Assembly: GCA_021784845.1 (NCBI GenBank)
Contig: JAJYHH010000086.1
Location: 1 to 34,188 of the forward strand
Direction: 5' to 3'
Length of the DNA stretch: 34,188 nt
DNA from: Pseudomonadota bacterium
Lineage (GTDB): Bacteria > Pseudomonadota > Gammaproteobacteria > Acidiferrobacterales > Acidiferrobacteraceae
Positions 1-10,343 of this stretch are shown piece after piece. The notes below the pieces were generated by a model. The model made no database searches. It was not told the origin of the DNA and saw only the letters and a list, made by a program, of their open reading frames with translations. Position numbers and translations under genes: made by a program. The first letter of the stretch is position 1. Every line of letters starts with the position of its first letter.

Positions 1-14
1 ACGGACGCTCCGCG

Positions 15-608
15 TCAGTCGGGCAGCCGTTTTAGGCTAATCCGGCGAAAGTAACCATTTACGCGATCGGCGCGGTCCTCGATCACGGCAAGCGAGGGCA
101 CCCCGGCCAGCATGTCTTCAAATACCCGGTCTGTGTGCGTGGCGATGCGTCCAAGCCAGGGACTGGCAAGCCGCCGCAGCGGGGCCCTCTGATCGCGGCG
201 CAGGAACTTGTCGAAAATGAGGATCAGGCCGCCTGTTTGTACGACCCGCGCGGCTTCGCGCAAGGCGGCGTTGGGGTCGGGCACGACGGCCAGGATCAGA
301 TGCAGCACCACATGGTCGAAGCTCTGGTCGCCAAACGGCAGCTTCTGGGCGTCGCCCTGGACCAGGTCGATCGCGCTCGCCCGTCTGCGCGCCCTCTTTA
401 GCATGGCCGCAGTCAGGTCGACGCCGACGCACAGAGGTCCCGCCGGCAGGTACGGTGCATCGAGACCGGTGCCGATGCCACTGATCAGGATCTTGCCGGC
501 CGAAGGGGGCAGGTGCGCGAGGCTTTTGCGGCGCGCCTCCCCAAAGGCCGGGCCGACGAGGGCGTCATACAGCGGCGCAAACAGCGTGTAGGCCTGGCGC
601 AATCCCAC
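15..608 (-). CDS. class I SAM-dependent methyltransferase
   Basis: ORF 15..701; motif I-like ILISGIGTGLDAPYLP, then VGVDLT and LPFGDQSFDHVVLHLIL. Likely GTG start at 608 (VGLRQAYTLFAPLYD), just downstream of the apaG stop; the 701 start would overlap apaG. Confidence 0.8.
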   Translation of the reverse strand: MGLRQAYTLFAPLYDALVGPAFGEARRKSLAHLPPSAGKILISGIGTGLDAPYLPAGPLCVGVDLTAAMLKRARRRASAIDLVQGDAQKLPFGDQSFDHVVLHLILAVVPDPNAALREAARVVQTGGLILIFDKFLRRDQRAPLRRLASPWLGRIATHTDRVFEDMLAGVPSLAVIEDRADRVNGYFRRISLKRLPD

Positions 609-609
609 G

Positions 610-990
610 CTAGTGAAGTGTCCGCGGGATGCTGAGCGAAAACGCCGGTATTTCCGCATCGAAGCAGGTGCCGTCATCGGCGACCATCTGATAGCTGCCA
701 CGCATGCTGCCCACCGGCGTTTCGATCATGGCGCCGCTTGTGTACTCGAAGCTCATCCCCGGCGCGAGATAGGGCTGTTCGCCGACCACCCCTTCGCCCC
801 GGACTTCCTGGACCCGATTGTTGGCATCCGTGATGATCCAGTGACGGGTCATCAGTCGCGCCGGCGCCGAGCCCGTGTTGGTGATGGTGATGGTATAGGC
901 GAATACATAGCGATTGGCATCGGGCGCCGACTGATTGTCCAGGTAGGCTGTTTTGACGTTGACGTCGATTCGGTGCTGTTCTTTGTCCAT
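610..990 (-). CDS. apaG: ApaG (Co2+/Mg2+ efflux-associated, ApaG/DUF525 domain)
   Basis: Protein MDKEQHRIDVNVKTAYLDNQSAPDANRYVFAYTITITNTGSAPARLMTRHWIITDANN..EVRGEGVVGEQPYLAPG matches the ApaG family. ATG at 990 preceded by GAGGA. Confidence 0.93.
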   Translation of the reverse strand: MDKEQHRIDVNVKTAYLDNQSAPDANRYVFAYTITITNTGSAPARLMTRHWIITDANNRVQEVRGEGVVGEQPYLAPGMSFEYTSGAMIETPVGSMRGSYQMVADDGTCFDAEIPAFSLSIPRTLH

Positions 991-991
991 G

Positions 992-1825
992 TCATATCCT
1001 CGCCTGCCGCGCCCTGTCGGCACCGGCACAGGGTATTGAGAGAATCTGGTTGTCTTCGAGCCGCAGGGCGCTCAGCGAGCCGCCCCAGAGGCAACCGCTG
1101 TCTAAGCAGATCGCGTGGCCGAAGGCGTGCGATCCGAGGCTTGACCAGTGACCAAAGGCGATGCGGATATCCTGTGTGCGCCGGTCTGCCACCTTAAACC
1201 AGGGCACCAGCCCGCTTGCCTGCGATCCGAGCGGCCCTTTGTTGCGCATGTCGAGCCGCCCATCCGGGTGGCAATAGCGCATGCGTGTCAGGCCGTTGGC
1301 GATGAAGCGCAGCCGGTCGGCGCCGGTCAGGCCTTCATCCCACGCGTCCGGTGTCGTGCCGTAGAGCCCGGCCAGCGTGTGACAGGGATTGTCGCCGCGC
1401 AGGGCGGCTTCGAGTTCGCCGGCGTGCGCGAGCGCCTGCTCGATGTCCCATTGCGCCGGGATGCCCGCATGGACCAGGGCTGTGCGCCGCAAGCGATCAT
1501 AATACAGGAGCGGTTGCCGGGTCAGCCAGTCGAGAAGCTCTTTACGGTCGTCGGCCTGGAGAATCGCTTCGAGCGTATCGTCCGGAGCGATACGCCGGTG
1601 GCCGCAGGCGACGCCAAGCAGATGCAGGTCGTGGTTGCCGAGCACGACCACGGGGTCTGTCAGCTCACGCACGAACCGCAGTGTGGCGAGCGACTCCGGT
1701 CCCCGGTTGACAAGGTCGCCCGTGAACCACAGCCGGTCACGGCCATCCTCGTAGCCGATGTGGTCAAGCAGCCTCTTTAGCGCCGCCAGACAGCCCTGCA
1801 GGTCCCCGATTACGTAGGTGGCCAT
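992..1825 (-). CDS. apaH: symmetrical bis(5'-nucleosyl)-tetraphosphatase
   Basis: MATYVIGDLQGCLAALKRLLDHIGY...LWFTGDLVNRGPESLATLRFV...VVLGNHDLHLLGVACG: calcineurin-like phosphoesterase motifs of ApaH. Confidence 0.95.
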   Translation of the reverse strand: MATYVIGDLQGCLAALKRLLDHIGYEDGRDRLWFTGDLVNRGPESLATLRFVRELTDPVVVLGNHDLHLLGVACGHRRIAPDDTLEAILQADDRKELLDWLTRQPLLYYDRLRRTALVHAGIPAQWDIEQALAHAGELEAALRGDNPCHTLAGLYGTTPDAWDEGLTGADRLRFIANGLTRMRYCHPDGRLDMRNKGPLGSQASGLVPWFKVADRRTQDIRIAFGHWSSLGSHAFGHAICLDSGCLWGGSLSALRLEDNQILSIPCAGADRARQARI

Positions 1826-2772
1826 GGCGTCGTCTCCGCGAAGCGGTCCGTGGCGGCCACGAGTGCCGAGCAAATCCCCAATTCGGATGCCGAGTGCCCC
1901 GCGTCCGGCACCACCACGAGTTCACTGCCAGGCCACGCCCGGTGCAGCTCCCATGCGTTGCGCACGGGGCAGATGAGGTCATAGCGTCCGTGGATGATGA
2001 TCCCCGGGATGCCGCGCAAGCGCGCCATGCGGCTTAAGATCGGCGCCTCCAGAAACGTGTCATGCGCAAAATAATGGCATTCGATGCGCGCAAGCGATAG
2101 CGCCGTGTGTATATCCCCGAAGAAATCGACCACCTCGCTGCGCGGCATCAGCGTGGCGGTGCGCCCCTCCCACAGAGACCACGCCCGCGCGCATTTTTCC
2201 AGCACGGCGCCGTCGGTGCCCGTCAGCCGCCGGTGGTAGGCATGCAGCAGATCGGAGCGCTCGGCTACCGGAATCGGCGCGAGAAAATCCTCCCAGTAGT
2301 CTGGAAAGACCCAGCTTGCTCCTTCCTGGTAGAACCAGCGGATCTCTTCGGGGCGGCAGAGAAAAATGCCGCGCAGGATGAGGCCGCGCACGCGCGCGGG
2401 GTGCGCCTGGGCGTATACGAGGGCGAGCGTCGAGCCCCACGAGCCGCCAAACACCAGCCAGCGGTCGATGCGCAGGTGATTGCGCAGCGTCTCGATGTCG
2501 CGCACGAGCGCGCCCGTGTCATTGCCCTCGAGGGCGGCATGCGGTGTCGAGCGGCCGGCCCCGCGCTGATCGAAGAGCACGATGCGGTAGCGGCGCGGAT
2601 CGAAAAACCGCCGATGATAGGGCTCGCAGCCGGCGCCCGGCCCGCCGTGCAGGAAAAGCACGGGCAGCCCCGCGGGGTTGCCGGACTCTTCAACGGACAG
2701 GACATGCGGCGCATCTACCGCCAGGCGGTGGCGGGCGTACGGTTCTATCGGCTCATACAGGGTCCGCATCAT
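1810..2772 (-). CDS. pip: prolyl aminopeptidase (proline iminopeptidase), alpha/beta hydrolase
   Basis: MMRTLYEPIEPYARHRLAVD...LFLHGGPGAGCEPYHRRFFDP..VLFDQRGAGRSTPHA, nucleophile GGSWGSTLAL, GHSASE. Confidence 0.93.
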   Translation of the reverse strand: MMRTLYEPIEPYARHRLAVDAPHVLSVEESGNPAGLPVLFLHGGPGAGCEPYHRRFFDPRRYRIVLFDQRGAGRSTPHAALEGNDTGALVRDIETLRNHLRIDRWLVFGGSWGSTLALVYAQAHPARVRGLILRGIFLCRPEEIRWFYQEGASWVFPDYWEDFLAPIPVAERSDLLHAYHRRLTGTDGAVLEKCARAWSLWEGRTATLMPRSEVVDFFGDIHTALSLARIECHYFAHDTFLEAPILSRMARLRGIPGIIIHGRYDLICPVRNAWELHRAWPGSELVVVPDAGHSASELGICSALVAATDRFAETTPWPPT

Positions 2773-2944
2773 GAAAAAAGTATAATCCAATGCGCCCCGC
2801 CGCCCCAACGCCGCGCCGTGTCCCGTCCTGCCTTGGCTGCCGCGTTTCCTCCCCTCGCAAAAGTGTTAAACTCTGCGGCTTTGCCGCGGTCTTGGCGTCT
2901 TTTTGGTGCGCGCGATCGCGGTCTTGTCCGAGGACCGTTTTCTC

Positions 2945-4531
2945 ATGCCAGAGGGACCCTTTGCCGCCGAGATCCATCGCCGCCGCACGTTTGCGATCGT
3001 CTCCCATCCCGACGCCGGAAAAACCACGCTGACCGAGAAGCTCCTGCTCTATGGGGGTGCGATCGTGCTGGCCGGTACCGTCAAGGGCCGCAAGGCATCG
3101 CGTCACGCCACGTCGGACTGGATGGCGCTCGAGCGGGAACGGGGCATTTCGGTGACCTCCTCGGTCATGCAGTTTCCCTATGGCGGGGCCGTCATCAACC
3201 TGCTCGATACCCCCGGGCATCAGGATTTCTCGGAAGACACGTACCGCACCCTCACGGCGGTCGATTCCGTGCTGATGGTGATCGACGCCGCCAAGGGCGT
3301 CGAGGCGCAGACCATCAAGCTGCTTGAAGTCTGCCGCATGCGCAACACGCCGATCATCACCTTCGTCAACAAGCTTGACCGCGAAGGGCGCGAACCCCTG
3401 GAGCTTTTGGACGAGATCGAGCGCGTGCTGTCGATCCGCTGCGCGCCCGTGACCTGGCCTGTGGGGATGGGCCAGCGCTTCCGGGGCATCTGCCAGCTGC
3501 GTGACGGCACGGTGCGGCTCCTGCCGCAGGGCCGCAGCGAACGCATCCAGGAAGAGACGGTCTGCGCGCTGGTCGATCCCGCGCTCGATGCCATTCTCGG
3601 CTCGCAAGCGCCGGCCATCCGCGCCGAAATCGAACTCGTTCGCGAGGCCGCCTCCCCGGTTGATGCCGACGCCTATCGGCAGGGTCGCCAGTCCCCGGTA
3701 TTTTTCGGGTCGGCGCTGAACAACTTCGGTGTCCGTGAGCTTCTGGACGCCTTCGTCGCCCTGGCGCCCCCGCCGCTGCCGCGCGCGGCGGTCAGCCGCG
3801 TCGTGGCACCGGAAGAAGAGCGGTTCTCGGGTTTTGTGTTCAAGATCCAGGCGAACATGGATCCGCAGCATCGCGACCGCATGGCCTTTCTGCGCATCTG
3901 CTCGGGGCGCTATCAGCGCGGCATGCGGCTGCGCCACGTCCGCAGCGGGCGCGACATCGCATCCGCCAATGCGCTCACCTTTCTGGCCAATGAGCGGTCG
4001 ATGGCCGACGCCGCCTATGCCGGGGACATTCTTGGCCTGCCCAATCACGGCACGATCCGCATCGGCGACACCTTCACCGAAGGCGAAGATCTGCGGTTTA
4101 CCGGCGTGCCCAATTTCGCGCCCGAACTGTTCCGTCGTGTCGTGCTGCGCGATCCCCTAAAGAGCAAAGCGCTCATACGCGGGCTCGAGCAACTGACCGA
4201 AGAGGGCGCCACCCAGCTGTTCCGCCCGCTCGACAGCCATGATCTGGTGGTGGGCGCCCTGGGGGTCCTGCAGTTCGAGGTCGTCGCCTACCGCCTGCGC
4301 CATGAATACGGTGTCGATGCCACCTTCGAGGCGGCGCCCGTGTATTCGGCGCGCTGGGTCGAGGCGGATGCGGTCACGATTGCGGAGATGCGCCGGCGTC
4401 TCGCCCAGCACCTGGCGACGGATGGCGACGGCGCGCTGGCCTACCTGGCGCCGTCACGCGCGCATCTGGATCTCACCGCCGAGCGCTTTCCGTCCGTCCA
4501 CTTCCACGCGGTGCGCGAACAGGTCTCTTGA
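2945..4531 (+). CDS. prfC: peptide chain release factor 3
   Basis: [40 protein letters not shown]...[17 protein letters not shown]...[40 protein letters not shown]3 GTPase signature. Confidence 0.97.
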   Translation: MPEGPFAAEIHRRRTFAIVSHPDAGKTTLTEKLLLYGGAIVLAGTVKGRKASRHATSDWMALERERGISVTSSVMQFPYGGAVINLLDTPGHQDFSEDTYRTLTAVDSVLMVIDAAKGVEAQTIKLLEVCRMRNTPIITFVNKLDREGREPLELLDEIERVLSIRCAPVTWPVGMGQRFRGICQLRDGTVRLLPQGRSERIQEETVCALVDPALDAILGSQAPAIRAEIELVREAASPVDADAYRQGRQSPVFFGSALNNFGVRELLDAFVALAPPPLPRAAVSRVVAPEEERFSGFVFKIQANMDPQHRDRMAFLRICSGRYQRGMRLRHVRSGRDIASANALTFLANERSMADAAYAGDILGLPNHGTIRIGDTFTEGEDLRFTGVPNFAPELFRRVVLRDPLKSKALIRGLEQLTEEGATQLFRPLDSHDLVVGALGVLQFEVVAYRLRHEYGVDATFEAAPVYSARWVEADAVTIAEMRRRLAQHLATDGDGALAYLAPSRAHLDLTAERFPSVHFHAVREQVS

Positions 4532-4638
4532 GGGTGCGCTGAAGGCCGCAGCCGTCCCCGGACGAAGGGATTTCGGGAGAGCGGAACAACCCCCCGGGCC
4601 GCCCGGATCCGGGTGCCCTCAGGGTATCCTGCGCGCGA

Positions 4639-4662
4639 CCGGGCGGGCTTGGGCCCGCCCGG
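4639..4662. terminator. strong hairpin between convergent prfC and typA (possible terminator, no U-tract)
   Basis: Perfect 10-bp stem CCGGGCGGGC-TTGG-GCCCGCCCGG just after the typA stop and downstream of prfC; no T-run follows on either strand. Confidence 0.5.
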
Positions 4663-4665
4663 GGC

Positions 4666-6483
4666 TTAGGCCTGCCGTTGCGCCTTCTTGCGGTCGTTTT
4701 CCTTCAGGTGGCGTTTGCGCACGCGCACATGGTGGGGCGTGACTTCCACCAGCTCATCGTCGTCGATGAACTCGATGGCGCGTTCGAGCGTCAGCTGTAT
4801 GGGTGGGGTCAGGATGATGTTCTCATCGGATCCGGATGCGCGCACGTTGGTCAGCTGCTTGCCGCGCAGCGGATTGACGACAAGATCGTTGTCGCGCGAA
4901 TGGATGCCGATGATCATGCCTTCATAGATGTCTTCGCCCGGGCCGATGAAAAGCCGCCCCCGTTCCTGCAGGCTGAAGAGCGCGTAGGCGACACTCTTGC
5001 CGGCGCCGTTGGAAATCAGCACGCCGTTGACGCGTCCGCCGATCGTGCCCTTCTTGGCCGGTCCGTAGTGATCGAAAATGTGGTGGATGAGGCCCGTGCC
5101 CGACGTGAGACTCAGAAACTCCGTCTGGAAACCGATCAGACCGCGTGACGGGATGACGTATTCCAGGCGCGCGCGCCCGTCACTGCCAGGCTCCATCGCC
5201 AGCAGATCGCCGCGCCGGTTGCCCAGCCGCTCGATCAGTACGCCCTGGTGCTGCTGTTCCACGTCGAGGGTAAGAAGCTCGAAGGGTTCGTGCAGCTCGC
5301 CGTCGACCATTTTCGTGATGACCTGCGGGCGCGACACGGCGAGCTCGAAGCCTTCCCGCCGCATCGTTTCGATCAGAATCCCCAGATGCAGTTCGCCGCG
5401 CCCGGAAACCCGGAACTTGTCGGCTTCGGCCGTATCCTCGACACGCAGGGCGACGTTGTGGATCAGTTCGCGCTCCAGCCGCTCGCGCAGCTGGCGGCTG
5501 GTCACGTACTTGCCGTCCTGGCCCACGAACGGCGAGGTGTTGATCTCGAAGGTCATGGTCACCGTCGGCTCATCGACGGTCAGCGGGGTCAGCGCCTCGG
5601 GGTGTTCGGGGTCACAGAAGGTGTCGGAGATGCGTACCGGGTCGATGCCGGTGATGGCGACGATGTCGCCGGCGGCCGCTTCCTTGACTTCGGTGCGCTC
5701 AAGTCCGAGAAAACCCAGCACCTGCAGGATCTTGCCCTCGCGGCGGTTGCCCTCGCGATCGAGGATCGCCACCGCCTGGTTGGGGCGCGCCGTGCCGCGG
5801 GTGATGCGGCCGATGGCAATGGCGCCGACGTAGCTCGAGTAATCAAGGCTTGAGACCTGCATCTGGAACGGTCCGGCCGGATCGACGGGCGGTGCCGGTG
5901 TATGCCGCAAAATCGCATCGAAAAGCGGCGTCATGTCGCCTGAGCGCACGGTCGGATCGAGGCTTGCGTAGCCATACAGGGCCGATGCATAGACGACCGG
6001 AAAGTCGAGCTGTTCTTCCGTGGCACCGAGCTTGTCGAACAGGTCGAAAGTCTGGTCGAGCACCCAGTTGGGGCGCGCGCCCGGCCGGTCCACCTTGTTG
6101 ATGACGACGATGGGCCGCAGGCCGAGCGCGAAGGCCTTGCGCGTGACGAAGCGCGTCTGCGGCATCGGTCCGTCGACTGCGTCGACCAGCAGCAGCACCG
6201 AGTCGACCATGGACAGGACGCGCTCCACCTCGCCACCGAAATCCGCGTGGCCGGGGGTGTCGACGATGTTGATACGATGATCCCGGTAGCGGATGGCGGT
6301 GTTCTTGGCCAGGATGGTGATGCCACGCTCGCGCTCGAGGTCGTTGGAATCCATGACCCGGCTGTTGATCGTCGCGCGGCTTTCGAACGTGCCGGACTGC
6401 TTGAGCAATTCGTCGACCAGGGTGGTCTTGCCGTGGTCGACATGGGCGATAATCGCGATATTACGAAGATTCTGGGTTGTCAT
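4666..6483 (-). CDS. typA: translational GTPase TypA/BipA
   Basis: [33 protein letters not shown]...[37 protein letters not shown]... Confidence 0.97.
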   Translation of the reverse strand: MTTQNLRNIAIIAHVDHGKTTLVDELLKQSGTFESRATINSRVMDSNDLERERGITILAKNTAIRYRDHRINIVDTPGHADFGGEVERVLSMVDSVLLLVDAVDGPMPQTRFVTRKAFALGLRPIVVINKVDRPGARPNWVLDQTFDLFDKLGATEEQLDFPVVYASALYGYASLDPTVRSGDMTPLFDAILRHTPAPPVDPAGPFQMQVSSLDYSSYVGAIAIGRITRGTARPNQAVAILDREGNRREGKILQVLGFLGLERTEVKEAAAGDIVAITGIDPVRISDTFCDPEHPEALTPLTVDEPTVTMTFEINTSPFVGQDGKYVTSRQLRERLERELIHNVALRVEDTAEADKFRVSGRGELHLGILIETMRREGFELAVSRPQVITKMVDGELHEPFELLTLDVEQQHQGVLIERLGNRRGDLLAMEPGSDGRARLEYVIPSRGLIGFQTEFLSLTSGTGLIHHIFDHYGPAKKGTIGGRVNGVLISNGAGKSVAYALFSLQERGRLFIGPGEDIYEGMIIGIHSRDNDLVVNPLRGKQLTNVRASGSDENIILTPPIQLTLERAIEFIDDDELVEVTPHHVRVRKRHLKENDRKKAQRQA

Positions 6484-6634
6484 AGGGGGCTGCGGGAAAG
6501 GGGTGAACGGGCCTTGTTTGCGCCCAAGGGTGCGATGCTGGCCGGCTACGGCCACCTAGCGGCCTTTCATGGCCTTCAGGATCAGGGTTGCGCGCATTGT
6601 ACTGGCCTTTTGCCGCCGAAGGAAGCGGTATGAC

Positions 6635-6886
6635 TCATGACCGCCCGGCCAAAGCCGCGATGATCAGTCCGGCGACCAGTCCGCACAGGGCGCCGGCCAG
6701 CACATCATTGAAGGATTGTTGCGCAAGCGGCACCAGCAGCTGGTTTATGCCCTGCAGCGTGCTGCCCCGCGTCATCACGATCGAGAAGGGCAGCTGATGG
6801 CCGAAGATGTTCGCCGGCCGCAGCAGAAAGCCGATCGCGGCGCCGGCGAGCGCGAGAACGGGTGCGAAGATCGTTGCGTGTTTCAT
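6635..6886 (-). CDS. small two-TM hypothetical membrane protein, last gene of the metK-ahcY-metF cluster
   Basis: 83 aa with two hydrophobic segments (IFAPVLALAGAAIGFLL; VLAGALCGLVAGLIIAALAG), collinear with metF. Confidence 0.65.
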   Translation of the reverse strand: MKHATIFAPVLALAGAAIGFLLRPANIFGHQLPFSIVMTRGSTLQGINQLLVPLAQQSFNDVLAGALCGLVAGLIIAALAGRS

Positions 6887-6906
6887 GGGTTCCGTCTGGT
6901 GGTGTG

Positions 6907-6931
6907 GGCCGCCAGTACACCATCGGCGGCC
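6907..6931 (-). other. intercistronic hairpin between metF and the small membrane ORF
   Basis: Perfect 7-bp inverted repeat GGCCGCC-N11-GGCGGCC. Confidence 0.45.
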
Positions 6932-6950
6932 GTCAAACTCAAGTCTGTCC

Positions 6951-7796
6951 TCAAAGCCCCAGGCGCTCCCAGACCACGCTCGCGAAAGCTGCGCGGTTTA
7001 GCGTGTAGAAGTGTACCCCCGGGGCGCCCGCGGCCAGCAGCTCGGCGCACAGCGCCGTCGTCACGTCGAGGCCAAAGGAGCGCATCGACTCCGTGTCGTC
7101 GCCAAATCCCTCGAGCCGGCGCCGGATCCAGCGTGGCACCTCGGCGCCGCACGCGTCGGAAAAGCGCACCAGCTGCTTGTGGTTGGTGATGGGCATGATG
7201 CCAGGCACGATCGGGATCGACAGGCCTCGCGCCTCGCAGGCGTCGACGAACCAGTAATAGGCGTCGGCATTATAGAAATACTGCGTGATCGCCGAGTCGG
7301 CGCCTTCGCGGACCTTTTCGGCGAAGTGATCGATGTCGGCCTCGGCGCTTGCCGCCTGCGGATGAAACTCGGGGTAAGCGGCCACTTCGATGTGGAAATG
7401 CGACCCGGTCTCGGCGCGGATGAACCGGACGAGTTCGTAGGCATGATGAAAGTCGCCCGGGTCGACCATGCCCGACGGCAGGTCGCCGCGCAGCGCCACC
7501 AGATGACGCACCCCCATCTCCCTGTAGGTGCGCAGAATGTCACGCAGCGTGTCGCGCGTGGCCCCTATGCACGACAGGTGCGGGGCCGCGGCCGCGCCCT
7601 GGTTGCCGATTTCGCGTACGGTCTCCAGGGTGCGGTCGCGGGTGCTGCCGCCGGCCCCGAAGGTCACCGACACAAACCGCGGCTTTAGCGGCAGCAGCTG
7701 TGTCAGGGCCGCCTGGAAGGCGCTGTGCGCCTCGGCGGTCTTCGGGGGGAAGAATTCGAAGCTGAAAACCCGCGGATGCGCTTTCTGTGACTCCAT
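6951..7796 (-). CDS. metF: 5,10-methylenetetrahydrofolate reductase
   Basis: VFSFEFFPPKTAEAHSAFQAAL...VTFGAGGSTRDRTLETV...HLVALRGDLPSG...ITQYFYNADAYYWFVDAC. Confidence 0.96.
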   Translation of the reverse strand: MESQKAHPRVFSFEFFPPKTAEAHSAFQAALTQLLPLKPRFVSVTFGAGGSTRDRTLETVREIGNQGAAAAPHLSCIGATRDTLRDILRTYREMGVRHLVALRGDLPSGMVDPGDFHHAYELVRFIRAETGSHFHIEVAAYPEFHPQAASAEADIDHFAEKVREGADSAITQYFYNADAYYWFVDACEARGLSIPIVPGIMPITNHKQLVRFSDACGAEVPRWIRRRLEGFGDDTESMRSFGLDVTTALCAELLAAGAPGVHFYTLNRAAFASVVWERLGL

Positions 7797-7803
7797 GCCC
7801 GGC

Positions 7804-9117
7804 TCAGTAGCGATAGTGCGCTGGCTTGTAGGGCCCCTCGACCGGGGCGTTGATGTAGGCCGCCTGTTCCGGGGTGAGCGCGGTCAGGTGCGCCCCGATC
7901 TTGCCAAGATGCAGCCGCGCCACCTTCTCGTCGAGCTTCTTTGGCAGCGTGTAGACGCGCTTTTCGTACTGTTCCGGATGCTTCCAGAGCTCGATCTGCG
8001 CCATCACCTGGTTGGTGAACGACGCCGACATCACAAAGCTCGAGTGGCCGGTCGCGCAGCCGAGGTTGACCAGGCGGCCTTCGGCCAGGATGGTGACCTT
8101 CTTGCCATCCGGGAACACGACGTGATCGACCTGGGGCTTTATGTTTTCCCAGGGGTAGGCGCGCAGCGCGGCGATGTCGATTTCCGAGTCGAAGTGGCCG
8201 ATGTTGCAGACGATCGCCTCGTGTTTCATGGCCCGCACGTGTTCGAGGCCGATCACGTGGATGTTGCCCGTCGCCGTCACGAAAATGTCGCCGACGGGTG
8301 CTGCCTCGTCGAGGGTGACCACGCGGTAGCCTTCCATCGCCGCCTGCAGTGCGCAGATCGGGTCGATTTCCGTGATCCACACCGTAGCGCCCATGCCGCG
8401 GAACGCCTGCGCGCATCCCTTGCCCACGTCGCCATAGCCCGCGACCACGCAGATCTTGCCCGCGATCATGACATCGGTCGCGCGCTTGATCCCGTCGATC
8501 AGGGATTCCCGGCAGCCGTACAGGTTGTCGAATTTGGACTTGGTGACGGAATCGTTCACATTGAAGGCCGCGCACAGCAGCTTGCCGCTGGCCTCCAGCT
8601 CATAGAGCCGGTGGACGCCCGTGGTGGTTTCCTCCGACAGGCCCCGCACGTCCTTCATGAGCGACGCAAAGCGCGTATGCATGACTGCGGTCAGGTCACC
8701 GCCGTCGTCGAGCAGCATGTTCGGGTGCCAGCCCTGGGGTCCGTTGATGGTCTGGTCGATGCACCACCAGAATTCCTCTTCCGTCTCGCCCTTCCAGGCG
8801 AACACGGGAATGCCGGCTGCGGCCATGGCCGCAGCCGCATGGTCCTGCGTCGAAAAGATGTTGCAGGACGACCAGCGCAGCTCCGCGCCGAGGGCCACCA
8901 GCGTCTCCATGAGGACCGCGGTCTGGATGGTCATGTGCAGACTGCCGGCGATCCGCGCGCCTTTCAGGGGATATTGACCCTTGTACTCCTCGCGCAGCGC
9001 CATGAGGCCGGGCATTTCCGTTTCGGCGACGGCGATCTCCGCGCGCCCGAAATCGGCCTGCGTGATGTCCGCCACCTTGTAATCCTTCGTCATGCCCTGT
9101 TGAACCGCCTGTTTCAT
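7804..9117 (-). CDS. ahcY: adenosylhomocysteinase
   Basis: [34 protein letters not shown]...[38 protein letters not shown]...C-terminal [16 protein letters not shown] upstream. Confidence 0.98.
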   Translation of the reverse strand: MKQAVQQGMTKDYKVADITQADFGRAEIAVAETEMPGLMALREEYKGQYPLKGARIAGSLHMTIQTAVLMETLVALGAELRWSSCNIFSTQDHAAAAMAAAGIPVFAWKGETEEEFWWCIDQTINGPQGWHPNMLLDDGGDLTAVMHTRFASLMKDVRGLSEETTTGVHRLYELEASGKLLCAAFNVNDSVTKSKFDNLYGCRESLIDGIKRATDVMIAGKICVVAGYGDVGKGCAQAFRGMGATVWITEIDPICALQAAMEGYRVVTLDEAAPVGDIFVTATGNIHVIGLEHVRAMKHEAIVCNIGHFDSEIDIAALRAYPWENIKPQVDHVVFPDGKKVTILAEGRLVNLGCATGHSSFVMSASFTNQVMAQIELWKHPEQYEKRVYTLPKKLDEKVARLHLGKIGAHLTALTPEQAAYINAPVEGPYKPAHYRY

Positions 9118-9128
9118 GCTGGTCTCCT

Positions 9129-10316
9129 TTAGCCGGCTGCCGACTTGATCTTCTTGCCGTCAACCGCGTTACGCAGTGCCTCGGCCTTGTCCGTGCGTTC
9201 CCACGGAAAGCCGGGTTCGGTCCGGCCGAAGTGGCCATAGGCCGCCGTCGCGCTGTAGATCGGGCGCAGCAGGTCCAGTGTCTGGATGATGGCCTTCGGG
9301 CGCAGATCGAAGTGCAGGGCGACGAGTTTCGCGATCTCGGCGTCGGCGACGACGCCGGTGCCGAAGGTCTCGACGCGGATGGACACGGGCCGGGCGATGC
9401 CGATCGCGTAGGCGACCTGGATCTCGCAGCGTTCGGCCAGTCCGGCGGCGACGATGTTCTTTGCCACATAACGGCCGGCGTAGGCCGCCGAGCGGTCGAC
9501 CTTGGACGGATCCTTGCCGGAAAACGCCCCGCCGCCGTGGCGCGCCATGCCGCCATAGGTGTCAACGATGATCTTGCGGCCGGTCAGCCCGCAGTCACCC
9601 ACCGGGCCGCCGATGACGAAGCGGCCGGTCGGATTGATGAAGTATTTGGTTTCCTTCGACAGGAACGCCGAAGGCAGCGCGGGCTTGATGATCTCCTCCA
9701 TGACCGCTTCCTTCAGGGTCTCGTAGGAGACCTCGGGCGCGTGCTGGGTGGACACCACGACCGCGTCGATGGCGACCGGCTTGTCGTTTTCGTAGCGGAT
9801 GGTCACCTGGCTCTTGGCGTCGGGACGCAGCCATTCCAGGCGCCCCGAGCGGCGCACCGCCGCCTGCCGCTGCATGAGCTGGTGGGCGAGCGTGATCGGC
9901 ATCGGCATCAGATTTTCGGTTTCGGCGCTTGCATAGCCGAACATGAGCCCCTGGTCGCCGGCGCCCTGTTCGAGATCGACGCCCGAGCCCTCGTTGACGC
10001 CCTGTGCGATATCGGGCGACTGCTTGTCCAGGGCCACCATGACCGCGCAGGTATCGCCATCAAACCCCATGTGCGCCCGGTAGCCGATGCGGCGCACCGT
10101 TTCCCGCGCCACTTCGGTGAAGTCGACGACGGCTTTCGTCGTGATCTCGCCAGACAGGACCACAAGCCCGGTGTTGACCAGGGTTTCGCAGGCAACGCGC
10201 GCGGTCGGATCCTGTGCGAGAATGGCGTCAAGCACCCCGTCGGATATCTGGTCGGCCATCTTGTCCGGGTGACCTTCGGATACCGACTCTGACGTGAAAA
10301 GATAGGATTTGGACAT
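9129..10316 (-). CDS. metK: S-adenosylmethionine synthetase
   Basis: [33 protein letters not shown]...[21 protein letters not shown]...[39 protein letters not shown] upstream of ATG at 10316. Confidence 0.98.
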   Translation of the reverse strand: MSKSYLFTSESVSEGHPDKMADQISDGVLDAILAQDPTARVACETLVNTGLVVLSGEITTKAVVDFTEVARETVRRIGYRAHMGFDGDTCAVMVALDKQSPDIAQGVNEGSGVDLEQGAGDQGLMFGYASAETENLMPMPITLAHQLMQRQAAVRRSGRLEWLRPDAKSQVTIRYENDKPVAIDAVVVSTQHAPEVSYETLKEAVMEEIIKPALPSAFLSKETKYFINPTGRFVIGGPVGDCGLTGRKIIVDTYGGMARHGGGAFSGKDPSKVDRSAAYAGRYVAKNIVAAGLAERCEIQVAYAIGIARPVSIRVETFGTGVVADAEIAKLVALHFDLRPKAIIQTLDLLRPIYSATAAYGHFGRTEPGFPWERTDKAEALRNAVDGKKIKSAAG

Positions 10317-10343
10317 GGTGACTCCCAAGAGCAGAATGCCGAG

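Noticed and set aside
2875-2887. Small GCGGC-TTT-GCCGC hairpin upstream of prfC
   Set aside because: Only 5 bp, expected by chance in GC-rich DNA, no additional support.
2753-4048. 431-aa minus-strand ORF opposite prfC, and 406-aa plus ORF 2107..3327 opposite pip
   Set aside because: Overlap conserved genes, no domain evidence, same GC-driven pattern.
7528-9132. 534-aa plus-strand ORF opposite ahcY/metF
   Set aside because: Antisense shadow of high-confidence metF and ahcY; composition-driven.
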